Positions 45,276 through 53,869 of a DNA stretch of 64,000 nt are shown here, in pieces. How positions within the stretch are numbered: the first letter of the stretch is position 1; each line of letters opens with the position of its first letter. The DNA lies in contig DAMANX010000005.1 of assembly GCA_032073245.1 (NCBI GenBank), positions 129,883-193,882 of the forward strand, read 5' to 3'. Below the pieces are notes generated by a model. That model searched no databases, was not told the DNA's origin, and saw only the letters and a list, made by a program, of their open reading frames with translations. Source of the DNA: QVMG01 sp032073245. GTDB lineage: Bacteria > Bacteroidota > Bacteroidia > Bacteroidales > Tannerellaceae. A program made the position numbers and the translations under genes.

Positions 45276-46571
45276 ATGAAGACCAGAATAAATAAACCTG
45301 AATCTGTATCGCACACGATGCAACACAAGTCGCGGGCAGCTAACCAGGCTCCGTTGTCAAAGATACTGCAGGCGTATCACGATAGTACCGTACAGGGTTC
45401 TACCGTTCAGCGGGAAGTAATGGATGATGAAGAATTGCTGCAAGGAAAATTTGAAACTGCACAGCGCAAAGCATTCCCGGAAGAAGAGGAAGAACCGTTA
45501 CAGGGTAAATTCGATGTCGCTCAACGGGAATCTATTTCTAAAGAGGATGAAGAATCTCTCCAACAAAAAACAGAAAATAGAACCGGATTACCCGATGATC
45601 TGAAAGCTGGGGTAGAGGCGGCTTCGGGATTTAGTATGGATGATGTGCGGGTGCATTATAACTCGGCAAAGCCGGCACAATTGCAAGCTTTAGCTTATAC
45701 ACAAGGAACGGAAATTCATGTTGGCCCGGGACAAGAGAAACATTTGCCGCATGAGGCGTGGCATGTGGTGCAGCAGAAGCAGGGGAGAGTGAAGCCGACG
45801 GTGCAGATGCAAAGGGTGCAGGTTAATGATGAGGAGAGGTTGGAAAAGGAGGCGGAAAATATGCAAATTAAAGATACCAATGAAATATCCATTTCAAAAA
45901 AGAAAGTGAATTTAAACGAGAAACTAATGCAATTTCAACCGTTAGTTTTACCCCCTCTTCATAGACAGGCTGATGTCCTTGGATATTATTATAACACATT
46001 CATTGAGTGGTTCAATAATATAAATATTGAATATCCGCATCTTCAATCTACTGTAGATGATTTATCCACTGATCTAGTTAATTATATTGATAATGGTCAA
46101 TTGACATGGAATATTTTAGAATCTGTGATATTAGAACTAAATGCTAAAATGGAGATTACTGAAATGCCACATTTTCATGGAAGATTAGTAAGTCCTATTG
46201 TTAATTCTTTTTTGAGTGGACACCCTAATTCTCTTTCTTTAGATATTCCTAATGTAGCTAGAACACTTGTTGATAATGGGCATGAGGATAATTTAGGTCA
46301 TTTTGTTTCTCAAGCTTTAGCACATGTACATGGAAATCTCCCAACTTATGAAGGAAGACATGTTTATCATGACACTGATGGAGGGAGAAATATTACATTG
46401 TTTTTGATAAAAATTGATGATATTCCTATTTTAATAGCTAAAGGAAGACATCCTATTCCAAATGATAATACCCAATACCGTTTAACATGGACATGTGGAG
46501 GAAATGCGATATGGGTTAATGATGCATATTTGGGAACAGGAAACAGAGGACCACAATTACATCCACTATAA
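45276..46571 (+). CDS. DUF4157 eCIS cargo with unrecognised C-terminal effector domain
   Basis: A 431-aa protein in three parts. Residues 51-97 hold three 20-residue repeats (DEELLQGKFETAQRKAFPEE, EEEPLQGKFDVAQRESISKE, DEESLQQK...), acidic and likely disordered, perhaps a loading signal. Residues 103-178 are a DUF4157 domain with HEAWH at 159-163 (zinc-peptidase-like motif) and GLPDDLKAGVEAASGFSMDDVRVHYNS. Residues ~200-431 are an unknown domain with several His (GHFVSQALAHVHG, GRHVYHDTDGGRN, ILIAKGRHP), likely the toxin or effector. DNA becomes strongly AT-rich from about 45868. DUF4157 proteins are common eCIS payloads. No immunity gene is seen. Confidence 0.85.
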   Translation: MKTRINKPESVSHTMQHKSRAANQAPLSKILQAYHDSTVQGSTVQREVMDDEELLQGKFETAQRKAFPEEEEEPLQGKFDVAQRESISKEDEESLQQKTENRTGLPDDLKAGVEAASGFSMDDVRVHYNSAKPAQLQALAYTQGTEIHVGPGQEKHLPHEAWHVVQQKQGRVKPTVQMQRVQVNDEERLEKEAENMQIKDTNEISISKKKVNLNEKLMQFQPLVLPPLHRQADVLGYYYNTFIEWFNNINIEYPHLQSTVDDLSTDLVNYIDNGQLTWNILESVILELNAKMEITEMPHFHGRLVSPIVNSFLSGHPNSLSLDIPNVARTLVDNGHEDNLGHFVSQALAHVHGNLPTYEGRHVYHDTDGGRNITLFLIKIDDIPILIAKGRHPIPNDNTQYRLTWTCGGNAIWVNDAYLGTGNRGPQLHPL

Positions 46572-46581
46572 CATATAACTA

Positions 46582-47892
46582 ATGAATCTTCCAATATATA
46601 TAGAAATTTCTACTTGTTTTAAAAATATTATCAATTTAATATTTAATATTTTTAATGGAAAAGAACTTGATTATAAAAATGAAATCCAAAATAGAAAAAT
46701 ATTTTTGACATGGGAAAATTATTCTATGGATTTTTACGAATATATCGTTTTTTCCTTATCCCTTATTCCCCACATCTCCCCTCAAACCCTCGACATCTTT
46801 TTCACCCTAAACAAAGACCTCGACCGTCCCTACACCGAATTCGGAGGCTGGAAAGGAACTTCGCATTCCGGCTTTATACCGACAGGAGAAACCGCCGCTT
46901 TCCTTCTTTCTGTCGGTCATCCAGAGAAGCGTGAAGAGGTAATCCGAATATTAAGCAAAGACCACTGGTTTTACAAAGAAAACATCTTACGATGCGAAGG
47001 ACAGGGAGAAGGAGAGCCTTTCCTTAGTGGAATGCTTCGTGTTTCGGATGAAGTATTGGCAAAGGTCTATGGTATTCCTTATGAGCCGGAATATAATTCC
47101 AACTTTCCGGCTAAGAAGATTACGACTCCTTTAAGTTGGGAGGATTTGGTGTTGCCTTATAATTTGCGGGAAGAACTCGATGATATTATACGTTGGCTCC
47201 AATATCAGCAGCAAATTAAAGATGAATGGCAATTGGATAGATTGATCAAACCAGGTTACCGTTGCCTTTTCTACGGCCCGCCGGGAACGGGAAAGACATT
47301 AACGGCAACCTTGCTTGGTAAACAAAACAATATGGATGTATACCGCGTAGACCTCTCTATGATCGTTTCCAAATACATTGGTGAAACGGAAAAGAACCTT
47401 GCGAAAGTATTCGATAAAGCGCAGCACCATAATTGGATACTTTTTTTCGATGAAGCGGATGCTCTTTTCGGACAACGCACGGAAACGCAGTCATCGAATG
47501 ACCGGCATGCCAATCAGGAAGTAGCTTATCTTTTGCAACGTATCGAAGATTTCCCCGGTATGGTGATATTGGCTACAAATCTGAAAGAAAATATAGATGA
47601 AGCTTTCTTCCGACGCTTTCAGTCGGCACTCTATTTTCCTATGCCTGATAAACGGCTCCGTTACCAGCTATGGGAAAAGATGCTACCTGGGGAATGGTTG
47701 CCCGATACCAAAGAAGATTTTCTTCATAATGCAGCAGGATATAAGTTGGCAGGAGGCAGTATGGTTAATATAATACAAACCTGTGCTATCAAACTTCATG
47801 GGAGCGGAGAGAAGAAATTGGCACCCGATATATTCCGAAACGCTGTAAATCGGGAGTTACAGAAAGAAGGAAAAATAGTTTCCCATAAATAA
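46582..47892 (+). CDS. AAA+ ATPase (Pvc15-like)
   Basis: A 436-aa ATPase of the eCIS type. Walker A GPPGTGKT at 232-239, Walker B ILFFDEADAL at 286-295, an arginine-finger region (DEAFFRRFQSALYFPMPDKRLR) and a C-terminal lid (GYKLAGGSMVNIIQTCA). In PVC and Afp this protein helps assembly or cargo loading rather than ClpV-like disassembly. The first ~48 codons are AT-rich and unlike the rest; the conserved protein may begin at Met49 (46726), where composition changes. Starts 10 bp after the cargo stop, so both are coexpressed. Confidence 0.93.
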   Translation: MNLPIYIEISTCFKNIINLIFNIFNGKELDYKNEIQNRKIFLTWENYSMDFYEYIVFSLSLIPHISPQTLDIFFTLNKDLDRPYTEFGGWKGTSHSGFIPTGETAAFLLSVGHPEKREEVIRILSKDHWFYKENILRCEGQGEGEPFLSGMLRVSDEVLAKVYGIPYEPEYNSNFPAKKITTPLSWEDLVLPYNLREELDDIIRWLQYQQQIKDEWQLDRLIKPGYRCLFYGPPGTGKTLTATLLGKQNNMDVYRVDLSMIVSKYIGETEKNLAKVFDKAQHHNWILFFDEADALFGQRTETQSSNDRHANQEVAYLLQRIEDFPGMVILATNLKENIDEAFFRRFQSALYFPMPDKRLRYQLWEKMLPGEWLPDTKEDFLHNAAGYKLAGGSMVNIIQTCAIKLHGSGEKKLAPDIFRNAVNRELQKEGKIVSHK

Positions 47893-47966
47893 TGATGAAT
47901 GATTTATATTGATTGATTATTAGGCATTTGCAAAGAATATTTATTGATTAAAAAAATGTTATAGAA

Positions 47967-49319
47967 ATGAAGACAGACACACAATATATTTATAGGTATA
48001 TTCTTTTATTCTTACTTTTTCCGGTAATGGCCGGAAACGGACAAACGGAAGGAACACCGGAGGAATATTTGTATGTCAACCGTCCGCCTGTTGAAGTACC
48101 TGTATGGTCGGAGAGTGAAGATGAATGGATATGGGATTGGGAGACGCTCGATTCGATTATTGTCCATGACACGATAACCGACACGCTTTATATCTCGCGC
48201 CTGGAAGATATTACCCTGCAATTCGGGATCAGTTTTGATGAATATGTACGCCGTTTTATGATGTTTAAAGACGAACAGGACAGTCTGAGTGCCATAACAT
48301 CGGAAAGGCTTTACCTGAATTACTTTTTGCCTATGCTTGCGTCCGATACGGAATTTATGAATAAACGATTAGTGTGCCGTGAATATACCATTGCCCAGGA
48401 TCAGGAGTATACTGAACTGAGGCTAAAGGATTACCCGATGAACTACTTTTATGCATTGGAAGGTATACCTATGGATGTTATGTTAACATGTTACGGAACG
48501 AAGAATACCGATATTTTTCTCCAATCCCCCTATGCCCGGCAAACTACTATCGAACAGCTTTTTTCTGCCATTTATTTTACACGTAACCGTACTATCGACG
48601 GAATTAATTTCTATTTCCCGGATTACTCTTTCCGGGAAAAACGTGAGATGGCACAGTTTGTTAAATCACTTAGCCTTGTAACGGATAGTTCCCGTATTGA
48701 AGGAATACGCGGATTAAAACTTTACCTGACCTTCGACAAAGAAGAAGGCCTGAAAAATAAAGATTTCCTCTGTTGCCTCACTCAAATGGCAGACAGTGTT
48801 TTCCTGCTCGATCAGCAAACCGAACTGAACGCCATCCCTGTAATGAATATAGTGGATAGTTCAGATGCGGAAGTATTACCTGTTTTCTCCAAAATGCGTA
48901 ACCAGCTCTATCTGGCCCGGTATGCTACTGGAGGGTTCCCGGAAACGAACCCCGAAGAATTCCTTTTAAGTGATATCCGGGCGATTATGAACAGCGATTA
49001 CGATGATAATCTATGGGAAACCTATTTCCTTATTCTGATTGGAATTATCCTTCTGATCATTGTTTTTGTCCTCTTTTATCGGTTCTCATCTGTTTTTTCA
49101 GGATATATCAGCAAGAATATGGATTATATGTATGCTCTACTGATCATGCTTGTACTTGAAATTTACCTTTTGGCATTCACCATGTTAGAGTGTATGTCCA
49201 AAGACAATATATTCACCTTCGGTGACAAAAACAGAGATGCTATCCTATGGATGCCTTTTCTGTTCCTCTTTATTATTCCAATGATGAAGTCAATACGGAA
49301 TAGAAGGAATTTACCGTAA
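47967..49319 (+). CDS. Exported inner-membrane protein of unknown function
   Basis: A 450-aa protein with a signal peptide (YIYRYILLFLLFPVMAGNG) followed by a periplasmic domain of about 330 residues with no family I recognise, then three membrane helices near 353-373, 384-404 and 419-437 (LILIGIILLIIVFVLFY, YALLIMLVLEIYLLAFTML, LWMPFLFLFIIPMM). The N-terminal segment is acidic and Trp/Asp-rich (SESEDEWIWDWETLDS). It starts 75 bp after the ATPase on the same strand and heads a run of four envelope genes. A membrane anchor or sensor for the following lipoproteins is a guess. Confidence 0.7.
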   Translation: MKTDTQYIYRYILLFLLFPVMAGNGQTEGTPEEYLYVNRPPVEVPVWSESEDEWIWDWETLDSIIVHDTITDTLYISRLEDITLQFGISFDEYVRRFMMFKDEQDSLSAITSERLYLNYFLPMLASDTEFMNKRLVCREYTIAQDQEYTELRLKDYPMNYFYALEGIPMDVMLTCYGTKNTDIFLQSPYARQTTIEQLFSAIYFTRNRTIDGINFYFPDYSFREKREMAQFVKSLSLVTDSSRIEGIRGLKLYLTFDKEEGLKNKDFLCCLTQMADSVFLLDQQTELNAIPVMNIVDSSDAEVLPVFSKMRNQLYLARYATGGFPETNPEEFLLSDIRAIMNSDYDDNLWETYFLILIGIILLIIVFVLFYRFSSVFSGYISKNMDYMYALLIMLVLEIYLLAFTMLECMSKDNIFTFGDKNRDAILWMPFLFLFIIPMMKSIRNRRNLP

Positions 49320-49361
49320 ATAAACGATTAATGATTAACAATTAACAATTAATATACGTCT

Positions 49362-49838
49362 ATGTTTGAATTAAAAAGAGTAGGAGTGAAGCTGATAAGT
49401 TTAGCCTGCATGATTACAGTAGTTTTGCTTTCCGCGTGTTCAAGTGATGATGATACGGCACCGGAACCTTACAAATCGGGTGGAGAGGCAGTTGCTGCTT
49501 TCCGTAGTTATTTTTACAATACAGATGGGGTAAATGCTTTTAAGCGGGATAATTTTCTGGATACGGAATGGGGTGTTCCTATCGATCAGGCTGATAAAGT
49601 ATGTATCCTGTTTAACCGTATCACGGGTATGGATGTAAAACTTACGGATAAGTATAATTACTCCTATCAATCCACTGATGGGAGATGTTCTCTACGGATT
49701 GAAGGGCATAATATTCCGGTGAATGCAGTGTATGCAACTATGTATGTAAATATACCCGAATGCCCTGATATTCATACGGTAAAATTGGTAACGCCTGAAT
49801 ATTTTGATAATGTGAATGAATGGCCTGTGAAATGGTAA
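49362..49838 (+). CDS. Small lipoprotein of unknown function
   Basis: A 158-aa protein with signal peptide and lipobox (VVLLSAC-SSDDDTAP). The acidic run right after Cys resembles the surface-export signal of Bacteroidetes lipoproteins, so it may face outward. The remaining ~120 residues (AVAAFRSYFYNTDGVNAFKRDNFLDTEWGVP..., ending VTPEYFDNVNEWPVKW) match no family I know. It lies 4 bp before the next lipoprotein gene, so these are cotranscribed. Confidence 0.7.
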   Translation: MFELKRVGVKLISLACMITVVLLSACSSDDDTAPEPYKSGGEAVAAFRSYFYNTDGVNAFKRDNFLDTEWGVPIDQADKVCILFNRITGMDVKLTDKYNYSYQSTDGRCSLRIEGHNIPVNAVYATMYVNIPECPDIHTVKLVTPEYFDNVNEWPVKW

Positions 49839-49842
49839 CACA

Positions 49843-50853
49843 ATGAAAATCTACCGGGTATATTGGTTATGTATTCTATTACCGTTCTTTGTCTCATGCT
49901 CTAATGACGATGAGCCGGACATCTTACCTGATATACAGGAAAGAGAGGTAAGGCTTATTCTACCTTCCAATGGTTTAGGGGACATGTCTTTCAGCGATGA
50001 GATAATGCGGGGTGTATTGCAGTCACAGGAAGAGTTCGGATTTACATTTTACTATCATATACCCACCGATCAGGAAGATGCAGAAAAAAAGATTGAAGAA
50101 TGGAGAAATAGCCATACGACAACCCGGAGCCTGACCATTCTGAGTAGCAATGAATATGAAGAATTGGCCTCACGCATCAATAACAATGAAGAGAACCATA
50201 TATATTTGCTGGCAGAAGCCTCTTCTTCGGATTTTGATGTCCCGGTCTTTCGTTTTAGCGGATACGGAGTATCTTTCCTGATAGGTGTTACTGCCTATTT
50301 ATATACTTCTGCCGATACGGCTGTCTACATGGGCGGACAACGAAACCATAGTTACCTGGAGGAATGCTATTCCGGTTTCCGGGATGGTTATCAATATGCT
50401 GGTGGACAGGAAGTAGAGTCTATCTATTTATCCGATAAACCTGACGGCTTCTCCATGGCACAGGCTGCGTTCCATTTGGCAGATAGCTTGTATAAAAACT
50501 ATTCCTTCATCTACCCTGTAGCCGGAGGTTCAAATAGTGGCATATACCGCTGGTTGCGGAATCATCCCGACCAAGAAAAGTATACTGCCGGAGTGGATGT
50601 GGATCAATCAGCTTATTCAGATCATATAATCGGTTCCATGATTAAAGAGATAGGACAGTCTTTATATGATTATATCGGGCTCTGGATGGCAGATGAAGAA
50701 TTACCCGGATGGAACCTTTTCGATCTTCAATCCGGATATACCTATTTTCTTCTGGCAGAACCTTTCAGGGCGGAATGGGATAAAGTAGTTAAGACCTATA
50801 TAGATATAGCTATTGAGAAAGAATCGGAATATAACAAAGGGAGATATGAATAA
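49843..50853 (+). CDS. BMP/PnrA-like substrate-binding lipoprotein
   Basis: A 336-aa lipoprotein (LLPFFVSC-SNDDEPD). The fold is that of type 1 periplasmic binding proteins, near the basic membrane protein family: LPSNGLGDMSFSDEIMRGVLQSQEEFGF at the start, a GFRDGYQYAGGQEV middle, and IYPVAGGSNSGIYRWL...KYTAGVDVDQSAYSDHIIGSMIKEIGQSLYDYI at the end. BMP proteins usually bind nucleosides for uptake, but no ABC transporter follows. Here it precedes, with 8-bp overlap, another binding-protein fusion; together they suggest ligand sensing rather than transport. Confidence 0.75.
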   Translation: MKIYRVYWLCILLPFFVSCSNDDEPDILPDIQEREVRLILPSNGLGDMSFSDEIMRGVLQSQEEFGFTFYYHIPTDQEDAEKKIEEWRNSHTTTRSLTILSSNEYEELASRINNNEENHIYLLAEASSSDFDVPVFRFSGYGVSFLIGVTAYLYTSADTAVYMGGQRNHSYLEECYSGFRDGYQYAGGQEVESIYLSDKPDGFSMAQAAFHLADSLYKNYSFIYPVAGGSNSGIYRWLRNHPDQEKYTAGVDVDQSAYSDHIIGSMIKEIGQSLYDYIGLWMADEELPGWNLFDLQSGYTYFLLAEPFRAEWDKVVKTYIDIAIEKESEYNKGRYE

Positions 50854-52924
50854 GAATATATTTTTAATTTTATCAGGTATATTGTTGACGACTATCTTCA
50901 CAGCCTGTTCGAAAGATGATAAAGAAGATAACTATTTGCCGCAAATCCGGCAGGAGTACCGAATAGCGGTAGTTCTGCCTTATAGCAATAATCAATTGCT
51001 TAACTGGCAACGATCTATCGACTGGGCTGTTGAGAATCTCAATGCCGCACTGGAAAGTCAACGACAAATACGTTTGATTACCGAATGGTTCGACCAGGAT
51101 ACCCATGATATGGAAACATTATTCCGTGAACTTGCCTACCGGGACGATATTTCTGCTATTATCGGTCCGATCCTTTCCGCAAATGCAAATATAGCCGCGG
51201 AAGAATGTTCGAAAACCGGTAAAACCCTTATTACCGGAACTGTTTCTTCCGAACTGGTTATGCGTAAATATGCTCAAAAGAACTTTTTATGGTGCCTGGC
51301 CGAAAACGATATCTCCCAATGTGAGATACTTTTATCCAAAGCATTACAGAAAGGAGCAAAGACTGTATCGCTGCTTACGTGTGATAATGAATACGGAACT
51401 ACTTTCTGGGACTGGTTTTCTTTTCAGGCACGAGAGCTGGGACTGGAAATCGTGAGTATGGAAAAATATACGGCAGAAGATGTCACAGGAAAAATGGAAA
51501 CATTGATGGTGGAAGAGACCGATTGCCTGATCTGTATCCCTTATGACCAGAGTATAACCCGGAAGATGAATGAGGTACGGATCAACACTACCGGACGACA
51601 ACCATTCCTGCTTTTTTCGGATGCTTCAGTCTTAACACAACCGGATGCTACTATGGAAGGGTTGGAAGGTATTGTCCGGACGTATGATCCCGGTTCCGGA
51701 TTTCATATCAACTATGAAGTACGATATGGAATGGAACCCCAATACGGAAGCGCTCAGTATTATGATGCAGCAATACTAGCCGGATTAGGTATCCTTGAGG
51801 CCGATCGGGCGCAAGAAACCAATATCAATAATGCCTTATGTCGCATTGTAGATGGAGAGGGTACGGAAATTTGTTGTAATACGATAGAAAATATTAACAG
51901 GATCGTCAGTCAGATAATAGAAGGTAAACACCCAAAAGTGACTGGAACCAGCGGGAAATTAAGGTTCGACAAGACCAACTACACAAATGTACTGCATTCT
52001 GTTTATTCCCATTGGATAATTTATAACGGAAAATACCTGACGTTGGAATACAACACTTCGGATGAAAATAACCGGACAAGCACCGTTGCCGCTAACTGGA
52101 ATTGGAAAGCAACCCTGATGCAGGATTTCTCCCAGTCAGGATCATTTATTTATCCAGAGAAAACCGGACTATATGCTTTGATCATTGCCGCTTCATCTGG
52201 CTGGGATAATTATCGCCATCAGGCAGATGCCTTGGAGATGTATCAGCTATTGAAAAAGAACGGATTAGATGACGATCATATACTATTGATCGCTGAGGAT
52301 GATATTGCCGGAAATGAAATGAATCCATATCCGGGAAAGGTTTATACCTCCATGAACGGAGATGATGTGTATAGGAATGCTGTAATAGATTATAGGCTGT
52401 CGGAAGTTAATTTTTCAGACTTATATGATTTATTGACTGATGAAACGGGAAAAGGTTTTTCTATCGGATCAACCGATAATCTATTCGTCTATTGGTGCGG
52501 ACATGGAAGTATTGTAGGACCTGTATGGCAGGAAAAAATCGTACCGGCCGGAGAAATAGCCGCTTTATTTAGCCGTCTGGCAGACGCGAAAATGTTTCGT
52601 AAAACTCTTTTTGCGATAGAAACCTGCTTTTCAGGACAGATAGGGCTGGAATGTGAAGGAATACCCGGATTATTGTGCCTGACTGCAGCTAATGAACTTG
52701 AAACATCAAAGGTCAGCCGTTACAGCACGGATATGAATATCTGGTTGTCGAACAGTTTTTCCGACGCATTGATCACTCAATTCGACACAGCCCCTGATGT
52801 AAGTATTTATAATCTTTATCGTACGGTTTACAACCGTACAATAGGATCTCATGTTTCTGTTTACAACGCTTCAGCATTTGATAATCTGTATAACTCTTCA
52901 GGCCGTGAATTTTTATATCCCTGA
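50846..52924 (+). CDS. Lipoprotein fusing a periplasmic binding domain to a legumain-type (C13) peptidase
   Basis: A 692-aa protein; the start at 50846 follows GGGAGAT and gives a lipoprotein signal (LTTIFTAC-SKDDKEDN, Cys21). Residues 37-400 form a LivK-like type 1 binding domain (YRIAVVLPYSNNQ, AIIGPILSANANIAAEECSKTGKTLITG, QYYDAAILAGLGILEAD). Residues 440-690 are a C13 (legumain) peptidase: YALIIAASSGWDNYRHQADA, EMYQLLKKNGLDDDHI, NPYPGKVYTSMNGDDVY, catalytic His553 in WCGHGS and Cys594 in IETCFSGQ. Legumains cleave after Asn/Asp. A ligand-gated protease at the cell envelope is the natural inference. It is the last gene of the module. Confidence 0.85.
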   Translation: MNKNIFLILSGILLTTIFTACSKDDKEDNYLPQIRQEYRIAVVLPYSNNQLLNWQRSIDWAVENLNAALESQRQIRLITEWFDQDTHDMETLFRELAYRDDISAIIGPILSANANIAAEECSKTGKTLITGTVSSELVMRKYAQKNFLWCLAENDISQCEILLSKALQKGAKTVSLLTCDNEYGTTFWDWFSFQARELGLEIVSMEKYTAEDVTGKMETLMVEETDCLICIPYDQSITRKMNEVRINTTGRQPFLLFSDASVLTQPDATMEGLEGIVRTYDPGSGFHINYEVRYGMEPQYGSAQYYDAAILAGLGILEADRAQETNINNALCRIVDGEGTEICCNTIENINRIVSQIIEGKHPKVTGTSGKLRFDKTNYTNVLHSVYSHWIIYNGKYLTLEYNTSDENNRTSTVAANWNWKATLMQDFSQSGSFIYPEKTGLYALIIAASSGWDNYRHQADALEMYQLLKKNGLDDDHILLIAEDDIAGNEMNPYPGKVYTSMNGDDVYRNAVIDYRLSEVNFSDLYDLLTDETGKGFSIGSTDNLFVYWCGHGSIVGPVWQEKIVPAGEIAALFSRLADAKMFRKTLFAIETCFSGQIGLECEGIPGLLCLTAANELETSKVSRYSTDMNIWLSNSFSDALITQFDTAPDVSIYNLYRTVYNRTIGSHVSVYNASAFDNLYNSSGREFLYP

Positions 52925-53629
52925 TCATTCATATTTGTTCCGGATTTTATCCATGGTACTGTTCATAATATTCAATCCTCTTTCGCAGGGTTGAATTATA
53001 CTTATGGAGAGCAGAGGCATATTATTACATAAGAACCGTTTATAATCCTCATTCTTACGGATCTGTTCCCATTGTTCAATGGTTGTTTCCCCATATTCCC
53101 CATCCTGCAAGGTATAACGGAAATTTAATATATGGTTGCTTTTCTGAAGCATATAACGCTCATCAAGATTTTTTACAACACCTAACTGCTCATAACTTTC
53201 AAGTAAGGACATGAGAAGATCTTTATCGGTTCTTTGCATAGTACCTGAAACACGCAGAATATCGAAAGCATTGTTCTTTAAAAACCAATAAATAAAACTC
53301 CGATGTTGATCAAAGTGTTTCTCTAAAGAATCGGCTGGAGTGATTTTGCCGCCTGCCAGATAGCTTGAAAGATCAGTTCCCATATTATATTCTTTATGAT
53401 AAAAATCAACCATTTTAGTCAATTCATTCATATTAGCCTCCAACTCAAGTTTGACCATTTCCATCATTTCACGATCCTCCTGCTTATCATTATATTTCTC
53501 AATCAGGCTATCCCCATAAAATGTAATGGCAATACTAATAACAACAATAGATATTTCTACCAGATAATCTTTTATCCAGGAAGAATGTTTTTTTAATTTG
53601 CTTCGGAGATAATTCAGTAGTTTCATCAT
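52925..53629 (-). CDS. Single-span membrane protein, DUF6090-like
   Basis: A 234-aa protein with one membrane helix near residues 26-42 (VEISIVVISIAITFYGD), preceded by a basic segment (LRSKLKKHSSW) and followed by a long helical domain (KYNDKQEDREMMEMVKLELEANMNELTKMVDFYHKEY). This layout fits the DUF6090 group, whose function is unknown. Its stop codon directly abuts that of the legumain-fusion gene on the other strand, so the two transcripts must overlap at their 3' ends. It may or may not belong to the envelope module. Confidence 0.6.
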   Translation of the reverse strand: MMKLLNYLRSKLKKHSSWIKDYLVEISIVVISIAITFYGDSLIEKYNDKQEDREMMEMVKLELEANMNELTKMVDFYHKEYNMGTDLSSYLAGGKITPADSLEKHFDQHRSFIYWFLKNNAFDILRVSGTMQRTDKDLLMSLLESYEQLGVVKNLDERYMLQKSNHILNFRYTLQDGEYGETTIEQWEQIRKNEDYKRFLCNNMPLLSISIIQPCERGLNIMNSTMDKIRNKYE

Positions 53630-53794
53630 TTATTAGTTAGGGGTAACTTATTCGCTTAACAACATAACAAAAATACGATAATTCATATAATAATGAAATA
53701 TTTCTTTAGTTTCCGAGAAACATCCCCCACACATTTTTTGTCTTACATAATTCTGATTGATAAAAAAAGAAAACTTTCCTAAGTGAATTAATGT

Positions 53795-53802
53795 TACTTT
53801 TG
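53795..53802 (+). promoter_or_regulatory. TAnnTTTG promoter box for the Dcu gene
   Basis: TACTTTTG, a perfect Bacteroidetes -7 box, 67 bases before the ATG. A -33 TTTG is not clear. Confidence 0.45.
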
Positions 53803-53869
53803 TGACTTACTTACCACCATGCAATACGGAAGTGGGAAGAATTACAAATAATAATTTATAATTAGCAGC

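Noticed and set aside
45276..46571. Calling the DUF4157 HEAWH motif an active metallopeptidase
   Set aside because: The motif is family-wide but activity is not established for most members; I kept it as a structural or processing domain of unknown activity.
28503..47892. Reading the contractile cluster as a prophage
   Set aside because: No terminase, portal, capsid, integrase, holin or lysin; the AAA+ ATPase, DUF4255, DUF5908 and DUF4157 genes are eCIS hallmarks.
28503..47892. Reading the contractile cluster as a type VI secretion system
   Set aside because: No TssJ/L/M-like membrane complex and no ClpV; sheath is a single phage-like gene and the ATPase is of the eCIS type.
49843..50853. 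Nucleoside ABC uptake system built on the BMP-like lipoprotein
   Set aside because: No permease or ATPase genes follow; the next gene is another binding domain fused to a protease.
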